A model generated the notes under the pieces. It was not told where the DNA came from, did not search any database, and was given only the letters and a program-made list of their open reading frames with translations. The translations under genes were made by a program, and so were the position numbers. From CAYRGQ01 sp964423925 (GTDB lineage Bacteria > Bacteroidota > Bacteroidia > Sphingobacteriales > Sphingobacteriaceae): a stretch of DNA of 64,000 nt. Positions 34,932 through 43,696 of the stretch are shown one piece after another (position 1 is the stretch's first letter; each line of letters starts with the position of its first letter). The stretch spans positions 1 to 64,000 of the forward strand of contig CAYRGQ010000013.1 of NCBI GenBank assembly GCA_964423925.1, given 5' to 3'.

Positions 34932-35911
34932 AAAAAAGACCGGGTAGCCTCAGGGTACTGTTTCCAGTAAAACATTCGGGTAGGCCAATGCTGTTGCTTA
35001 AGCCATTCGATAAATGAATGTATTTCTTCGGCTGACCCGCGATGGACAATCGGGCTTTCCAGTTGTTGGGTTATCGGGTTGAACACGAAGGATACCAACA
35101 GCCTTCCCCTTGACGGTTTTTGAGTGCCCATTTCCATTTTTTCAAAGCATACCCAACTGTCTTTGTATTTTCGGGGTAATATATTGGTGTAATAGATTTC
35201 TGTTTCGTGCCGGTATGCAGACCATGGTAACTCATTTTCGGACCAGATAACTGACCTGCTGGGGCGAACACCGACCAGCGTATTCATGGGGTGGGCATGA
35301 TAAATGGCTGGTTCCCATTTCAGCCGGCGTACACTGTCTAGTTTATCCAGAAGGGGGTTTTCTCCCGTTAAAGTTACCGTAGCCGTTGTATCGATGACGA
35401 ATTCGATGGGTTTTAATAGGTTATGATGGCGCCACAAGCTATCAATGAGAGGACGATGGCGGCGCATATCCTTGTGGATGATATCGAGGAGCGTTCCCAT
35501 TCCAAAATTCGGCTCGGGGGGGGCATTCGAGTAATTAGGAAAAGAACCTTCGGGCTCTTTAGCAAGCTTGCTGAAAGCTGTAAACACGCGGTCTGAATAT
35601 TTGTCATAGTAAATCCAAAGCCAGTACCGCTCATCTTCCAAAAGGCTATCGATGGATTTGTTGAATATCGGTTTCAGTATTTCGAGTGAGGTGTACGTAT
35701 GGCCGTGAGAAGTCATGCGAACGCTATCGTCTTCCTTGGACAGCCAAATCACGTCGCGCTGGCCACGGTTATTGCTCCCGCTTAACTGTGCATTTACCTG
35801 CTGGGCGATCGACGCCAGGAGCGAGTCGGACTGCCCGTACGTTTGGGTTGAGCAAACCGATAGAAAGCTAAAAATCGCGAAGGCGGCAAAACGGAAATAT
35901 AAGTTGGTCAT
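34919..35911 (-). CDS. Secreted protein of unknown function next to sprA
   Basis: A 330-residue protein I do not recognise. The start at 35911 puts a signal peptide first (NLYFRFAAFAIFSFLSV, cleaved near TYG/QSD); an in-frame start further upstream is less likely. The mature part is rich in Trp, Tyr and charged residues. Its last 60 residues (VSFVFNPITQQLESPIVHRG, then a helix and a Trp-rich end) loosely resemble the TonB C-terminal fold seen in many Bacteroidetes periplasmic proteins. It starts 52 bases after the sprA stop on the same strand, so read-through from sprA is possible. Confidence 0.7.
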   Translation of the reverse strand: MTNLYFRFAAFAIFSFLSVCSTQTYGQSDSLLASIAQQVNAQLSGSNNRGQRDVIWLSKEDDSVRMTSHGHTYTSLEILKPIFNKSIDSLLEDERYWLWIYYDKYSDRVFTAFSKLAKEPEGSFPNYSNAPPEPNFGMGTLLDIIHKDMRRHRPLIDSLWRHHNLLKPIEFVIDTTATVTLTGENPLLDKLDSVRRLKWEPAIYHAHPMNTLVGVRPSRSVIWSENELPWSAYRHETEIYYTNILPRKYKDSWVCFEKMEMGTQKPSRGRLLVSFVFNPITQQLESPIVHRGSAEEIHSFIEWLKQQHWPTRMFYWKQYPEATRSFFYVE

Positions 35912-35963
35912 CATATAACATGGATGCACAACGTACTCTTTTTCCATAACCTGCCAGCACACC

Positions 35964-38900
35964 CTACTGCAGCATCACCCGCAAATTAAACCCGAAGTTC
36001 ATGTACGAAGTTGCGAAGGTCTGTGACGTATACGGCCGTACCGAGTTGCTGTCGAAAAACAAACGGATGTTAAACCGCTGGTTGATAACATAATCGACCG
36101 AAGGACGATACGAAATGCTCCGGTTACCCGCAGACACTTCGGATTCGTTAATATCTGAGCGGTAGACCAAGGTCTTCAAGTCGTTCAGCGAGACATCGAG
36201 GCGGAAGTTCAGGTCGTTGTTCATCCGTAGCCCGCTAAGCCAGCCAAACGGCATTCGGAAACCCGTGGCACGGTATCCCATCCCCAACACAAATGACTGG
36301 TCGTTCAGCATGGCCAGCTGGCTGTTCTGCAGGCTTAGGTTCAGCGTGCGCGCGCGGCGGTACTCCGCATTAGCCGTCAAGTTATTCTTAAATCGTGCAT
36401 CGATACCCAGGAGCGGAGCGAATTGTTCGAAAATCGATACCTGCTGGAATTGGAATTCGGGCAGGAAGTTGTCGTTGATATCGCGCTCGGATGGTGCGCC
36501 ATTGGTCTCCTGGTAGCGGATGAGCGAGTTATAGCTGTTGATGGTGTAGCGGTTGTTGTAGCCGTGGGTCAGCGTCAACGAGGTGATTAAGTCCTCGAAG
36601 ATGGGCAGATTTGAAAGGCCGGAATATGAGATTCGCCAGTTGGGAACCGGTATGCGCGGGAAACTACCCATCTTAAACGTATTCGCGTCCTTGCCGCGGT
36701 ACGACGCCAAAAACGCATTGACTACGACGTCCTGGGCCGTGCGGGCATAGCCATCGGAATAGCCCTCAGTTTGGCCATTCGAGTTGGGATTTAAACGTCC
36801 TAAGCGAGTAGAAATGGTCCGTCGGTTTTCCTCAAACTGGCGGAACAGCGTTTGGTGGTCCTTAAATGCCGTACCCAACGTGAAGTAGGAAATACTGTAG
36901 TTTCCGGTTGTCATGGGCGTAGTGCTCTCGAAGCCGTCGATCGTCGTCGAATAATGGAAGTTGGCCGTGTAGTTCTTATTATCGATACGGTTTGCCGACA
37001 GCTGGATCATCAGGCCGGGAGTGGGCTCCACGTTGGCCTGCACGGAAATGTCCTCGGTATGCGATGTCATGTACAATTGGGTCTGCAGCGTGTCGGTCGT
37101 AATCCAATTGTTGGCTGCGGCGCGTGCTCGGATATCTCGCTGGCTACCGAAGATGAAGCCCCAGCCCGGAGCATTGTGGTCAAAGTCGTAGCCCATCAAG
37201 TTCGTTTTCGGCAAGTAACCCGGGAGGAAGGTATTGTCCACCCGCGTGTAGCTGCTATTGATGTTCTTGACACTGGACAGCAGGCGCGCAAGGAAGGCAA
37301 GCCCACCTTCGGAATCGGGTCGCGTATTGTTTCGGAAGAACCCAATCTTGTTATATAACCCCACAAGGTTGGCTTGTGGATTAAGCTGTATCGTGCGTGA
37401 GTTTTGGATGTTGTTGCCCAGCGAGAAATCAGGGTTCATCATCGACAGCATGGGCTCCGTTTGCCAGTTAAACTGTGTGCCGTAGCGGACGTCCGTCCGT
37501 ACCCAATCGAGGCCCGGGATTTTGTCAATCGGAACAGCGTACGTCAAGTTCATCATATGGTTATAGTCCGTGGTACGGCCCAGCCTAAAGAAGTTTTCCC
37601 ACAGCGTATCGCGCTGCAGCCCGTCCAAACGTCCGTAGGGTTCATCGATGATCGCATAGTTGGTGGCGTTGAAATCCAACTTGAGGGATTTGGTCAGGTT
37701 CCAGCTAATGCCGTATATACGGTTCATCATGAAATTCTTGTTGTACAACGTGCCCATTTGGGGCAAGTAGTTGTCGGGCGAATTCTCGCGTAGTGTGTTT
37801 TCGTTATAAATGCGGTGCACATCCAGCCTGAATTGCAGGAGCGAGGGTACCAGATTAAAGTTGAAATCACGCAATAGCGCTTGGTAGTTCTTTTTGAAGA
37901 TGTTCTTGAGCGGTTCAATATACGTTTCGTTATTATTGGCAAACGTATAGTCGAGGGCCCCACGGTAATTGCGTTGTATCGCCGATTCCGTCAGGTGGTC
38001 CCGTCGGTATAACTCCGAAAACGCATAGGTAGCGCTGAAGTTTTCGATATTCCACGGGCGAACCGGTTTTTCGATATTCGTCCGAATCTTACGCACGTTC
38101 GTAAGGTTGAAACTGCGCCTTGTAGAATATTCCTGCGTCACCCGCAATAGGGAATCCCGTTGGTTGCGGTTGAGGTTGGCCAAGGCGCTGTTCAGCTCGA
38201 TATCGGGTTTCAGCGGATTATATTCCGGTGTGCCGCGTTGGTTCGTGTAGCTGAAAAACAGCGGGATTCGTACGCCGTAGTCGCTCGGGAAAAACTTACC
38301 TAGTTCGGCATTTGTCACGATGTCAAAGTAGGTGTCGTCCATCCGGCTTCGCTCGCCTATGCGCTGTTCCATGGAGCCAAAGCCTATCGTCGTTTTGCTG
38401 CCCGAAATGGCCACGTTGGCAAAATCCGCGAGTTTGGCGTCGATACGGGCCATCGCACCCCAGCCTCCACGGTCGTCGAAATCCGTCAGCCGAAGTTCGT
38501 TGAACCAGAACAGCCCCGATTTATCCAGCCCATCGTCCCTTGAGTTCGACACCTCCGAGCCCCGTAGCGGGTTCATGACGCCAAGCATGTAGAAACGTAC
38601 CTTGCTGATGTCCGGTTGACCCAGGATGGTGACTCGATTCTCGCCGTCAAAAAAGGTATAGGGAATGTGGATGGGCCAGGGTTGTCCGTCTAGTACCGCC
38701 CTGTCTCGCGCTTCTTTAGCCTCCTGGAATAAACCGATTCGGATATTCATGCGGTTTTCTGCCGGCCAAATTGCCTCGGGATCTTGTGTCGGTCCCACTG
38801 TTACCTTCAGCGGAATGTCGTATTGATAATAGTGGTGTTGGTCGTCTGTGCCTACCCGCAGGAATGCCCTGAAATCGCCATCCTCGAGAAACGGGCCCTC

Positions 38901-41900
38901 GGCATGGACGAACATCTGTATACGACCATAAGCGCGGAAGTCATTGGTCGCCGTGCGGTAGGCCGCGCGGCCGTAACCGTCGCGCAGGTTTTGCACGTCG
39001 AGGGAGAGGGCTTGCTCGTTAAGCTGCACATTGGTGTTCATATTGCCCCAGTCGAGCTGCCGGTCGATACCCGGAGGCACCACGTAGGGTATAGTCGGCC
39101 GGTTCCCGTTTTGTTCGATGTTGACCGTCGCCACCTCCAAGGTGGAGTTATCCAGCGTAACGTTGCCCATGCTCGGATCCGCGATGACTTTATTGGTGTT
39201 GTTTTCGGCATTGTAGCGCCGCCATTCCCCGCGGACAAGTTGCAATTGTGCCATCCGTACTACGGCAGTATCGGCAAAATTGGTCATAAACATGCGCATG
39301 AATCGGATAGACTTGAAGTCCTGAATGTCGCCCACGCGCCCCTCGAATTCGCTGAGCGGAATCCGGAATTGGTACCATTTTACTTGGTCTACGCGGTCGT
39401 TGCGCAACTGAACTTCCGCGGTATGCATGTCCGTAATGAAGTTGCGGCCCACCTCCATGTCTTGCGGACGCAACGAAATTCGGTATTCGTAGTACTCGTC
39501 AACCTCGTTCATGTTGTTGTCGCGGTTGATGTCTTCCCCGTCGGGCAGCAACGTCGAGGACGCCGTTTCAACGCCGAAATCGTTCAGCGTACGGTCGGGG
39601 ATCTGGGAATTGCCCTCGGTGCCGTTGAAGCGTTGGTAGCGTTTCAGGATTCCCGCGCGTTCTTCTTCTAAGTCCGGGCTGCGGAAGTATTGGAAGTTAT
39701 CGCCAGAGGGGTCGTCCTGGAGGGTTTGGAATGCTTCGGGCGTCAGGATGCCGCGCATCTGGTTGAGAAACGACTGATGGAAGTTGCGTTCGTCGTCGTC
39801 GTTTAGGCCATCGAGTCCGATATCCTGCAGGGCTCGAGCGATGGGGTCATTGTCAAATGCTTGGATAACGGGCTGATGCCGAGGAACGCGTCCCCAGTTG
39901 GTTTCATCGATTTGTGACAGGTCGCCGGACGGGGACATGCCATTTTCCATCGCCTTGCGCCCGTCTTTGAGGACGTCTTCGCTGATGCTTCCCAAGTTGA
40001 AATAGAGGTCGCCACCCGTTGAATTGGGGTTGGTGAGGAAGGGATCCATCATCCATATCTCGATGAATTCGATGTTTTGTGCCTCGAAATCGGGCGCGTC
40101 GATTCGGCGGAACATGCCACCCCAGCGGCTTTCGGGGTTGCTGAGCGTACCGTCGGGGTTTACGCCAGTTGTCGTAAAGTTGTAGGGTCCGCGTATGGTC
40201 GGATAGAAGGCCAAGTCTAGCGTCGAAAGGTACATGGGCAAGCCGGTCGTTGGCTCGCGGTAAGGGAACACTTCCTGTTCCATTACTTCCCGAACGCGGT
40301 GCTGCGAAAGTTCTTGGGCCGACATGTTGGTCGGCGTGATGCTGATGTTTCGATAAAACACCGGATCGATGTTGTAGAATGCGAACCGGGCCCGGTTGAA
40401 CCCGTACTGTAGGTCGTTGTGTAGCTGGGCCTCGGGGAACAATTGAGGCGTGCCGGATATCTGCCAGCCGTAGGCTCCTTTCAGGTCGATAAAGCTTCGG
40501 CTGTTTTCGAAGTCGTCGATGTAGGAGACACCGGTATTGGAGCCCGCAAAGTTCAACGCCCGCGGGTGTCCTGGTCGCAATTGTGCAAATTCCCCGTAGA
40601 AGGAAATCGACGATTCTTCTTGGGTATCGATAAACGGAATTTTGTCGACCATACGGGTGAGCCAGCGCGAGGCGCTGCTGTATGATAGGTCAAGCCCCCA
40701 CATGGTATTGGAAATCGGTTCTTCGCCGATGTTTACTTTCTGCGTTAGCGGGCGCTCCGTCAGGTTCATCAGCGTGCCGCCCAAGCGTAGGTTTTGGTTC
40801 ACCTCATAATCCAGCCGGGTTCCCATGACTGTGCGCTGCTGCAGGCCAAAAAGCTGGTTGTTCTCCATTTTAATGCGGATGGGCTGACCAGACATGAGCA
40901 GGGCTTCGTTGATGATGCGTAGGCGACCGATGTCGTAGTCCACCATGAAGTCTACACCCTCCTGCAAGGGCGCAGGTCCCGCAAACACTTGGACCGATCC
41001 ACGCGGCACGTTGATGGCTCCCAACTGAAACTCAGTACCTACTTCAGACTCGTAGCTACCCTTGATTAAGTAGCGGTTCTGGTTGGGGAAGTACTGCTGC
41101 GCAAGCACTTTGGTCGAGTCATAAAGCGCTTGGTAGGTATATTTATTAATTAATTCCTGTTCGGACGCCGCAATGAACTGGCGCGCTAGGTCCCCCCCGA
41201 ATGGCTCGACTACGGGAAACATGATCCGCCCACGGTCGGGATCGATAGTGATTCCCGGCAGGAAGTCGAAGAATCCATCGGGCTGTTGGGACTGCTGCGG
41301 GTTAAGCCGGTCGAGTCCGGTGAGCTGAATCCAAAGTTTGTTTTGCGTGTTTTGACCCTCGGCCATCACGGGCCGTTCTACGCCCGATTCATCCTCAACG
41401 CGGTAAATATTGAACCTGAAATTATGCTGGCCGATGCCGTATGCGCCGATGGAATAGATGTTTTTCATCATCAAATCCCAAATGGGCAGGTTGGGCTTTA
41501 ACACTTCGTTTTTCAGCAATTTGGTATAGAGCACTTGAGGTTGGGAAGGCGTCACGGGGATATCCGTCGAAAATTCACCCACTTGATATTCCCGTCCATT
41601 GGCGGTATAGCGGTACGCCACAGCCAATACTTGGTCGCCATTGAGCGGCATATTGAGCGAGATGAAGCCTAGCCGCCGGTTGACCGTATATTCGGCCCCC
41701 TCGCGCAGTTTGCGGGCGTAGGTCAACTTCGCGTAGTTATCGTTTCCTCCTGACGATTGGAACAACGTCTGTATAAAGTTTGATGACGTAAGCCGAGCGT
41801 CGTTGCCCAGTAGCTCCATCAGGTTGTTGGATTGCAGGCCGGCGGGCTCGCCGGGCAAGCCCGTGGACGGTAGGGCGGAAGCGCCTCGGGTGATTATGGG

Positions 41901-42998
41901 GTTGTACGGGTTCTGCTCACCCAAGTCCATCAAGGCCAAGATGTCGCGTGCATCTTCAAACGAATTGTTGCGGTTGCTCACCCACACCTCGATTTGCGTG
42001 ATGTTGATATCCGTCGAGATAATCGGTGCCAAAGCAAGGGCCCGATTGAAGTTATCCCGGAAATACTGGGAAAGGAAATAGTGTTGGTTGTCTTCATAGT
42101 CGTCGGCACGCAGTTCAAACTCGCTTTCTTGCGCACCGTTTCGGATTACGATTTCGCGTTGTTGCGAACGTTGTTGCGAAAAGATACCGGTCACATTGAG
42201 ACGGCCAAATTGCAATTGCGTTTTCAGACCGAACAGCGACTGCGTGCCGTTGATGAGCGTCGTGTTTAGGGGGAGGTTGACATTGCCAAGTTCCACACGC
42301 TGCACGATGTCGTCATCCTTGCCTACGTAATCCAGCCGGATTTGGTTTTCGAAATCAAAGTGGGCCTCGGTATTGTAGTTTGTAGTCAAGCGCAGACGGT
42401 CACCGATCTGGCCGGTCACGTTCATCTGGATGCGTTGGTCAAAGTCAAATCCCCACTGCCGCCGCTGCCGCTCGTTAAACATGGGATTGTCATTGCGGTT
42501 GTGCTGGCCCATGATGGAGATGTCGGCACTCCCTCGTGGAATGATGTCAATCGTATTGCCGCCGAACAGCCGTTCGAACGCTTCGCTCTGGATGTAGATG
42601 GTGGGAATAAAGCGGTCACTTCGCGCGGCTTGCATTTCGCGGTCAGACAGGGTACGCCAGTAATCGCGTTTCAGCAGGGAGTCTTGGTAGCGGCCAAATT
42701 CGCCAATGGTCAAATATTGGGGGGGACGGTACAGGCGCTCGCCCACTCTTTCCCGAATGATGTATTGCTTAGTTTCAGGGTCAAAGACGATTTCGCGGGT
42801 AATGTTGGAAGGATCACCCAGCCCGATACCCTGCGGGCGTGGATACAGATTCAAGAATGGGCGGTCCGAAACGGGGTAACGTAGCTTGACGCTATCCCTT
42901 CCGCTACCCGCAGCAGACTCCTGTCCGGCAGCAGAAGGAATCCACGCCGGGAACGTCAGAAAGAAGAGTAGGTAGGCAAAAAAGTACTGTGTTTTCAA
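35964..42998 (-). CDS. sprA: SprA, outer-membrane translocon of the type IX secretion system
   Basis: A 2344-residue outer-membrane protein. It has a signal peptide (residues 1-25, ending SAAGQ), many aromatic beta strands through the whole length and a C-terminal strand ending in NFGFNLRVMLQ. SprA forms the giant beta-barrel pore through which type IX cargo leaves the periplasm; in gliding species it is also needed for motility. Length is close to the Flavobacterium protein (about 2400), so it appears full length. The order maeB, ruvA, sprA on one strand is a familiar Bacteroidetes arrangement. No cargo protein with a type IX C-terminal domain was noticed in the window. Confidence 0.96.
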   Translation of the reverse strand: MKTQYFFAYLLFFLTFPAWIPSAAGQESAAGSGRDSVKLRYPVSDRPFLNLYPRPQGIGLGDPSNITREIVFDPETKQYIIRERVGERLYRPPQYLTIGEFGRYQDSLLKRDYWRTLSDREMQAARSDRFIPTIYIQSEAFERLFGGNTIDIIPRGSADISIMGQHNRNDNPMFNERQRRQWGFDFDQRIQMNVTGQIGDRLRLTTNYNTEAHFDFENQIRLDYVGKDDDIVQRVELGNVNLPLNTTLINGTQSLFGLKTQLQFGRLNVTGIFSQQRSQQREIVIRNGAQESEFELRADDYEDNQHYFLSQYFRDNFNRALALAPIISTDINITQIEVWVSNRNNSFEDARDILALMDLGEQNPYNPIITRGASALPSTGLPGEPAGLQSNNLMELLGNDARLTSSNFIQTLFQSSGGNDNYAKLTYARKLREGAEYTVNRRLGFISLNMPLNGDQVLAVAYRYTANGREYQVGEFSTDIPVTPSQPQVLYTKLLKNEVLKPNLPIWDLMMKNIYSIGAYGIGQHNFRFNIYRVEDESGVERPVMAEGQNTQNKLWIQLTGLDRLNPQQSQQPDGFFDFLPGITIDPDRGRIMFPVVEPFGGDLARQFIAASEQELINKYTYQALYDSTKVLAQQYFPNQNRYLIKGSYESEVGTEFQLGAINVPRGSVQVFAGPAPLQEGVDFMVDYDIGRLRIINEALLMSGQPIRIKMENNQLFGLQQRTVMGTRLDYEVNQNLRLGGTLMNLTERPLTQKVNIGEEPISNTMWGLDLSYSSASRWLTRMVDKIPFIDTQEESSISFYGEFAQLRPGHPRALNFAGSNTGVSYIDDFENSRSFIDLKGAYGWQISGTPQLFPEAQLHNDLQYGFNRARFAFYNIDPVFYRNISITPTNMSAQELSQHRVREVMEQEVFPYREPTTGLPMYLSTLDLAFYPTIRGPYNFTTTGVNPDGTLSNPESRWGGMFRRIDAPDFEAQNIEFIEIWMMDPFLTNPNSTGGDLYFNLGSISEDVLKDGRKAMENGMSPSGDLSQIDETNWGRVPRHQPVIQAFDNDPIARALQDIGLDGLNDDDERNFHQSFLNQMRGILTPEAFQTLQDDPSGDNFQYFRSPDLEEERAGILKRYQRFNGTEGNSQIPDRTLNDFGVETASSTLLPDGEDINRDNNMNEVDEYYEYRISLRPQDMEVGRNFITDMHTAEVQLRNDRVDQVKWYQFRIPLSEFEGRVGDIQDFKSIRFMRMFMTNFADTAVVRMAQLQLVRGEWRRYNAENNTNKVIADPSMGNVTLDNSTLEVATVNIEQNGNRPTIPYVVPPGIDRQLDWGNMNTNVQLNEQALSLDVQNLRDGYGRAAYRTATNDFRAYGRIQMFVHAEGPFLEDGDFRAFLRVGTDDQHHYYQYDIPLKVTVGPTQDPEAIWPAENRMNIRIGLFQEAKEARDRAVLDGQPWPIHIPYTFFDGENRVTILGQPDISKVRFYMLGVMNPLRGSEVSNSRDDGLDKSGLFWFNELRLTDFDDRGGWGAMARIDAKLADFANVAISGSKTTIGFGSMEQRIGERSRMDDTYFDIVTNAELGKFFPSDYGVRIPLFFSYTNQRGTPEYNPLKPDIELNSALANLNRNQRDSLLRVTQEYSTRRSFNLTNVRKIRTNIEKPVRPWNIENFSATYAFSELYRRDHLTESAIQRNYRGALDYTFANNNETYIEPLKNIFKKNYQALLRDFNFNLVPSLLQFRLDVHRIYNENTLRENSPDNYLPQMGTLYNKNFMMNRIYGISWNLTKSLKLDFNATNYAIIDEPYGRLDGLQRDTLWENFFRLGRTTDYNHMMNLTYAVPIDKIPGLDWVRTDVRYGTQFNWQTEPMLSMMNPDFSLGNNIQNSRTIQLNPQANLVGLYNKIGFFRNNTRPDSEGGLAFLARLLSSVKNINSSYTRVDNTFLPGYLPKTNLMGYDFDHNAPGWGFIFGSQRDIRARAAANNWITTDTLQTQLYMTSHTEDISVQANVEPTPGLMIQLSANRIDNKNYTANFHYSTTIDGFESTTPMTTGNYSISYFTLGTAFKDHQTLFRQFEENRRTISTRLGRLNPNSNGQTEGYSDGYARTAQDVVVNAFLASYRGKDANTFKMGSFPRIPVPNWRISYSGLSNLPIFEDLITSLTLTHGYNNRYTINSYNSLIRYQETNGAPSERDINDNFLPEFQFQQVSIFEQFAPLLGIDARFKNNLTANAEYRRARTLNLSLQNSQLAMLNDQSFVLGMGYRATGFRMPFGWLSGLRMNNDLNFRLDVSLNDLKTLVYRSDINESEVSAGNRSISYRPSVDYVINQRFNIRLFFDSNSVRPYTSQTFATSYMNFGFNLRVMLQ

Positions 42999-43086
42999 CG
43001 ATATTGGCTGCCTGATTACTATTGCTTAGTATTTTTCCGTTCCATAACAAATTTGAGTCCAATTAATCGCAACGGACGCACGCTAT

Positions 43087-43668
43087 CTATAAGCGTTTTA
43101 GCGCTTCCTTGATTAATGTTTCGACCGTACTTTCGGGCTGGGCTTGTACAACCGCGTTCAACGCTTTCTCCGCTTGCTGTCGCTGGAATCCTAGCATGAC
43201 CAAAGCACTTAGGGCCTCGTCCGGCACGCTTTGTCGAAGCGGAGTGGACGTGAGTGCGTCAGGCCCTTGTTTTTTCAACTTGTCTTGCAGTTCCAGTACC
43301 AAGCGCTGTGCGGTCTTGGGGCCTATTCCCTTGATACTTTTCAGTAAGGGTACGTTGCCATTGGCGATGGCGGCCCGCACGTCGTCCGGAGCCAGCGAAG
43401 ACAAAATCATCCGGCCCGTGCTGGGTCCGATCCCCGATACGGAAATCAAGTGCTCAAACAGCCGTCGCTCGCCTTCTTCTGAAAAACCGTACAACGTGTG
43501 CGAGTCTTCCTTTACTTGGAAGCTCACGAATAGCCTGCACTGCTCGTTATCTTTGATTTGCGAATACGTGTGCAGGGATATGTGGAGGAAATACCCTACG
43601 CCGCCCACGTCCAATACAACGTGGGTGGGGTGCTTTTGCACCAGTTTTCCATTCAAATATTCGTACAT
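43087..43668 (-). CDS. ruvA: Holliday junction branch migration protein RuvA
   Basis: A 193-residue tetrameric DNA-junction binder that loads RuvB. The OB domain (1-63, with LNGKLVQKHPTHVVLDVGGV), two helix-hairpin-helix motifs (ISVSGIGPSTGRMIL and LKSIKGIGPKTAQRLVLEL) and the C-terminal RuvB-binding three-helix domain (about 145-193) are complete. It sits 28 bases behind maeB and 88 before sprA. Confidence 0.96.
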   Translation of the reverse strand: MYEYLNGKLVQKHPTHVVLDVGGVGYFLHISLHTYSQIKDNEQCRLFVSFQVKEDSHTLYGFSEEGERRLFEHLISVSGIGPSTGRMILSSLAPDDVRAAIANGNVPLLKSIKGIGPKTAQRLVLELQDKLKKQGPDALTSTPLRQSVPDEALSALVMLGFQRQQAEKALNAVVQAQPESTVETLIKEALKRL

Positions 43669-43696
43669 GTCCTCTGGCCCTCCTTAAAACGTTCGC

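Noticed and set aside
38784..39671. 295-codon plus-strand open frame inside sprA
   Set aside because: Antisense shadow of the long sprA gene, with no start signal and no domain.
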